A DNA stretch of 6,854 nt from Dehalococcoidales bacterium (lineage in GTDB: Bacteria; Chloroflexota; Dehalococcoidia; Dehalococcoidales; RBG-16-60-22): assembly GCA_030606585.1 (NCBI GenBank), contig JAUWGD010000089.1:1-6854 (forward strand), written 5' to 3'. Under the pieces are notes generated by a model. The model had not been told where the DNA came from, ran no database searches, and saw only the letters and a program-made list of their open reading frames with translations. Below, in pieces: positions 5,194 through 6,854 of the stretch. The translations under genes and the position numbers were made by a program. Within the stretch, counting starts at the first letter, position 1, and the number at the start of each line of letters is the position of its first letter.

Positions 5194-5231
5194 GTGAGCT
5201 ATGCATTCGACACGCAGGATGCATAGCTCAC
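5194..5231. repeat. Long inverted repeat forming a 15-bp hairpin
   Basis: GTGAGCTATGCAT (5194-5206) and ATGCATAGCTCAC (5219-5231) are exact reverse complements. One G-U and one C-G pair extend the stem to 15 bp with an eight-base loop (5209-5216). The right side is followed by ATTTATTCT, a weak T tract. It could be a terminator, a mobile repeat unit or a protein site. It ends 17 bp before the -35 of the cupin gene promoter. Confidence 0.8.
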
Positions 5232-5248
5232 ATTTATTCTAAATGGAT

Positions 5249-5278
5249 TTGAAATGAAACGAATCTTCAGCTTATAAT
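5249..5278 (+). promoter_or_regulatory. Promoter for the cupin-like gene
   Basis: TTGAAA (5249-5254, five of six) and a perfect TATAAT (5273-5278) are separated by 18 bp. Transcription should start near 5285, giving a leader of about 25 bases that contains the ribosome site. Confidence 0.7.
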
Positions 5279-5310
5279 CATAACGGTACTAATAAGTAAG
5301 GAGAAGAGTC

Positions 5311-5763
5311 ATGATTTCAGAGAAGTACGCCAAGTATTATAAAAGTAAACCCGTTGGAGATTTCACCAAGCTTTATCCAGAGCTCACCGCCCCCTCTTTC
5401 CATATCTGGGGCAAGGAATGGGACTCCGGCTATAGAATGGACTGGTTCTGCGTCACCGAACCTTTCCTGATGATAAACGACCCCCATACGCATGATTTCG
5501 ACCAGTTCCTGGCTTTCCAGAACGCCGATGCCACCATGGTGAACGAGTTCGATGCCGAAGTCTGGCTTTATCTGGGGCCCGAGGGTGAGCAGGAAAAACT
5601 GGTTATTACCGAGACCTGTTTCGTACATGTCCCGGCCGGCATGGTTCATACCCCGCTGGAGTTCAAGATAATCCGCAAACCCATCGTCTTTATGGATATC
5701 GCACTGACGGCCAAGTACGTGCGCAAGCCGGAAGACGAATCAAAACCGATAATGACGGAGTAA
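5311..5763 (+). CDS. Small cupin-like protein (150 aa), function unknown
   Basis: The ATG at 5311 lies seven bases after AAGGAG (5298-5303). The middle of the protein reads as a single cupin barrel. A first metal-site motif HTHDFDQ has His59, His61 and Gln65, where cupins usually have Glu. It is followed by acidic strands (NEFDAEVWLYLGPEGEQEKLVI). A second motif is VPAGMVHTPLEF with Pro108, Gly110 and His113. Three histidines in these positions suggest a bound divalent metal, but the altered Glu position makes catalysis uncertain. The N-terminal 45 residues are rich in Tyr, Trp and Lys (YAKYYKSK, HIWGKEWDSGYRMDWF) and may form a strand cap. There is no signal peptide or transmembrane segment. 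It has its own promoter and no pathway neighbours. Possible roles range from small-molecule binding to an enzyme. The substrate cannot be inferred. Confidence 0.8.
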   Translation: MISEKYAKYYKSKPVGDFTKLYPELTAPSFHIWGKEWDSGYRMDWFCVTEPFLMINDPHTHDFDQFLAFQNADATMVNEFDAEVWLYLGPEGEQEKLVITETCFVHVPAGMVHTPLEFKIIRKPIVFMDIALTAKYVRKPEDESKPIMTE

Positions 5764-5780
5764 AAATGGGCAGTGTGCCC
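5762..5780 (-). terminator. Terminator for radC, overlapping the cupin gene stop codon
   Basis: Read on the minus strand, GGGCA-CAC-TGCCC (5780 to 5768) forms a five-pair GC-rich stem, followed after one A by a run of five T (5766 to 5762). It lies about 43 bases after the radC stop. The T run overlaps the TAA stop of the convergent cupin gene. The stem is short, so efficiency is uncertain. Confidence 0.5.
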
Positions 5781-5822
5781 TGAAAACAAAAACGACGTTA
5801 ACTCAGGAGCGGGAAGAGCTTA

Positions 5823-6533
5823 TTAGAACAGCCCCTCTTTTTTCAGGCTGACATAGTTCTTCCCGCCGATGATAATATGGTCCAGGACATCTATACCTAT
5901 GATTTCCCCCACCTCAGCCAGTCTCCCGGTTAATTTTATGTCATCTTCAGATGCCTCGGTATCCCCGGAAGGGTGGTTGTGGGCGAAGATTACCGCGGCG
6001 GCGCTGGCGGATATCGCTTCTTTGAATACCTCCCTGGGATGAACGATACTGCTGTCCAGGCTGCCGACCGATATTTCCGCCACCTTTATCAGCTGGTTCC
6101 TGGTATCGAGCAGCAGCGCCAGAAAATACTCCTTCTTCTTCCCCTTCAGCCTCCCCTGCACCAGCCCGGCCACATCATCGGGGGTCTTTACTATTGTCTT
6201 CCCCGCCGACTCCGAATAGCCCTCTACCCTGCCGGCCAGCTCCACAGCCGCCTTTATCTGGGAGGCCTTGGCAATCCCGATGCCACGAACCTGGGACAGT
6301 TCTTCCAGCGAGGCCCCGGTAATCCCCTTGAGTCCCCCGAACTGGCTGAGCAGCCTCTGGGCGGTTACCATTACCGACTCCCCGGCGATACCCCTCCCCA
6401 GTATGAGGGCCAGTATCTCCTGGGCGGACAGAACCTCCACCCCCAATCTCTGCAACCTCTCTCTGGGCCTGTCGGCAACGGGCAGGTCATGAATGGTCAT
6501 TGAATCGTAATTAACCTGACGGGGCTTTTTCAT
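5823..6533 (-). CDS. radC: RadC family JAB/MPN-domain protein
   Basis: The 236-residue product is full length. The N-terminal part has the family start (IHDLPVADRPRERL, about 15-27), the EILALILGRG helix, and a helix-hairpin-helix stretch (VRGIGIAKASQI, about 82-93). The C-terminal JAB1/MPN domain carries the metal motif H185-x-H187-x7-S195-x2-D198 (HNHPSGD) and a candidate glutamate at E153 (VAEISVG). The residues needed for a metalloprotease-like site are therefore present. RadC was once linked to DNA repair; its true function remains unclear and it should not be taken as a proven repair enzyme. No clear ribosome site precedes the ATG at 6533. An ATG at 6500 (225 residues) is an alternative start of about the common family length. 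It is followed by a hairpin terminator. Confidence 0.93.
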   Translation of the reverse strand: MKKPRQVNYDSMTIHDLPVADRPRERLQRLGVEVLSAQEILALILGRGIAGESVMVTAQRLLSQFGGLKGITGASLEELSQVRGIGIAKASQIKAAVELAGRVEGYSESAGKTIVKTPDDVAGLVQGRLKGKKKEYFLALLLDTRNQLIKVAEISVGSLDSSIVHPREVFKEAISASAAAVIFAHNHPSGDTEASEDDIKLTGRLAEVGEIIGIDVLDHIIIGGKNYVSLKKEGLF

Positions 6534-6571
6534 GCCAGCTTAGTCTAGCACCAAGAAGGTAACCATAGCAA

Positions 6572-6583
6572 GATAGCACTATC
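6572..6583. promoter_or_regulatory. Short palindrome upstream of radC
   Basis: GATAG-CA-CTATC is a perfect 5-2-5 palindrome about 40 bases before the radC ATG. On the minus strand it is just upstream of TGCTATGGT (6570 to 6562), a possible extended -10 element with no recognisable -35. It could be an operator, but short palindromes occur by chance. Confidence 0.3.
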
Positions 6584-6656
6584 CATAAGTCCTGAGGGCA
6601 GGTACTTGGGAAAAACCACCAGTCGAATTGATGGTGCGTTATTAACAGAATAAGGG

Positions 6657-6685
6657 TTGACAGTATTCAAAAAAAAACCGCTAAC
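6657..6685 (+). promoter_or_regulatory. Weak promoter candidate for the partial zinc-ribbon gene
   Basis: A perfect -35 TTGACA (6657-6662) is followed by a run of nine A. The hexamer at a 17-bp spacing is GCTAAC (three of six), so the -10 is poor. If used, it would give a leader of about 60 bases containing the inverted repeat at 6710-6738. Confidence 0.3.
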
Positions 6686-6709
6686 GAATATCATCAAATA
6701 TAGGTTCTA

Positions 6710-6738
6710 AGGGAATGAGTAATCGAGGGATATTCCCT
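6710..6738 (+). repeat. Leader hairpin before the partial zinc-ribbon gene
   Basis: AGGGAAT (6710-6716) pairs with ATTCCCT (6732-6738) across a 15-base loop. A competing small hairpin uses AGGGA (6726-6730) with TCCCT (6734-6738). The structure ends seven bases before the ribosome site, so the two folds could affect translation. This is inference from pairing only. Confidence 0.4.
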
Positions 6739-6753
6739 GAAAAAAGGAGAAAG

Positions 6754-6854
6754 ATGCTCTGTGTAGTCCGGCCAAAAGCCTGTACAAGATGCGGCGGTGA
6801 CCTCTCGCTGGAATGCGATATCTACGGCGTCTATATCGAATGTATTCAGTGCGG
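6754..6854 (+). CDS. N-terminal part of a small zinc-ribbon protein (3' end outside window)
   Basis: The ATG at 6754 follows AAGGAGA (6744-6750) with four bases after GGAG, which is short but usable. The 33 visible codons contain CTRC (10-13), then a 16-residue segment (GGDLSLECDIYGVYIE) and CIQC (30-33) running into a Gly. This spacing matches a zinc ribbon and resembles the 69-residue protein at 2044, whose CxxC pairs are 17 residues apart with an aromatic 'GYY' just before the second pair. An additional Cys sits at position 21. The gene is divergent from radC. Its length and any further domain lie outside the window, so function is open. Confidence 0.7.
   Translation, partial: MLCVVRPKACTRCGGDLSLECDIYGVYIECIQC

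Noticed and set aside
5973..6503. 176-codon plus-strand open frame
   Set aside because: It is antisense to radC and has a low-complexity Gln/Pro/Leu-rich product typical of a shadow frame.
6534..6753. SOS (LexA) box for radC
   Set aside because: No GAAC-N4-GTTC or CTG-N10-CAG type site was found upstream of radC.
1..6854. CRISPR array, transposase, toxin-antitoxin or phage genes
   Set aside because: No regularly spaced repeats and no recognisable proteins of these kinds are present.

Overview
This window is ordinary bacterial chromosome with genes on both strands. Its GC content is about 50% in genes and lower between them. Good sigma-70-type promoters and Shine-Dalgarno sites are visible. 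No phage, transposase or CRISPR array is seen. The mix fits an anaerobic or environmental bacterium: small orphan membrane proteins, small zinc ribbons, a TIGR04076-type protein and a lone peptide-binding lipoprotein. My guess is Chloroflexota, perhaps Dehalococcoidia, but this rests on gene style only and no marker settles it.

Layout. Positions 1-949 hold the C-terminal three quarters of seryl-tRNA synthetase (serS). Next comes a 120-residue two-helix membrane protein (1048-1410) behind a near-consensus promoter with a perfect palindrome at its expected transcription start. A TIGR04076-like protein (1622-1894) and a 69-residue zinc ribbon that probably starts at TTG (2044-2253) follow. The zinc ribbon converges on an unrecognised 79-residue gene on the minus strand (2274-2513). 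The 2514-2748 interval carries divergent promoter signals. It also holds a fragment resembling the 5' part of a serine tRNA, upstream of a 60-residue membrane protein gene (2749-2931). An intact tRNA-Ser(UGA) follows (2964-3053). Two bases beyond it lies the stop codon of a convergent extracellular solute-binding lipoprotein (3056-4645, minus). That gene is divergent from a 109-residue winged-helix protein (4812-5141). Their shared promoter region contains a dyad that supplies a -35-like hexamer to each strand. Two hairpins follow (5152-5231), then a cupin-fold protein (5311-5763), a convergent full-length RadC (5823-6533, minus), and the first 33 codons of a second zinc ribbon (from 6754).

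How the genes relate. Most look like single-gene transcription units, so there is little operon logic. Three points link neighbours. A serine tRNA lies about 2 kb from the enzyme that would charge it. The winged-helix gene may control itself and the divergent binding-protein gene through the shared dyad. The 60-residue membrane gene lies between a serine-tRNA-like fragment and the real tRNA, which suggests an insertion or duplication at the tRNA 5' end. No complete novel multi-gene system is visible. The best leads are the tRNA-bracketed segment, the divergent operator and the long inverted repeat at 5194-5231.
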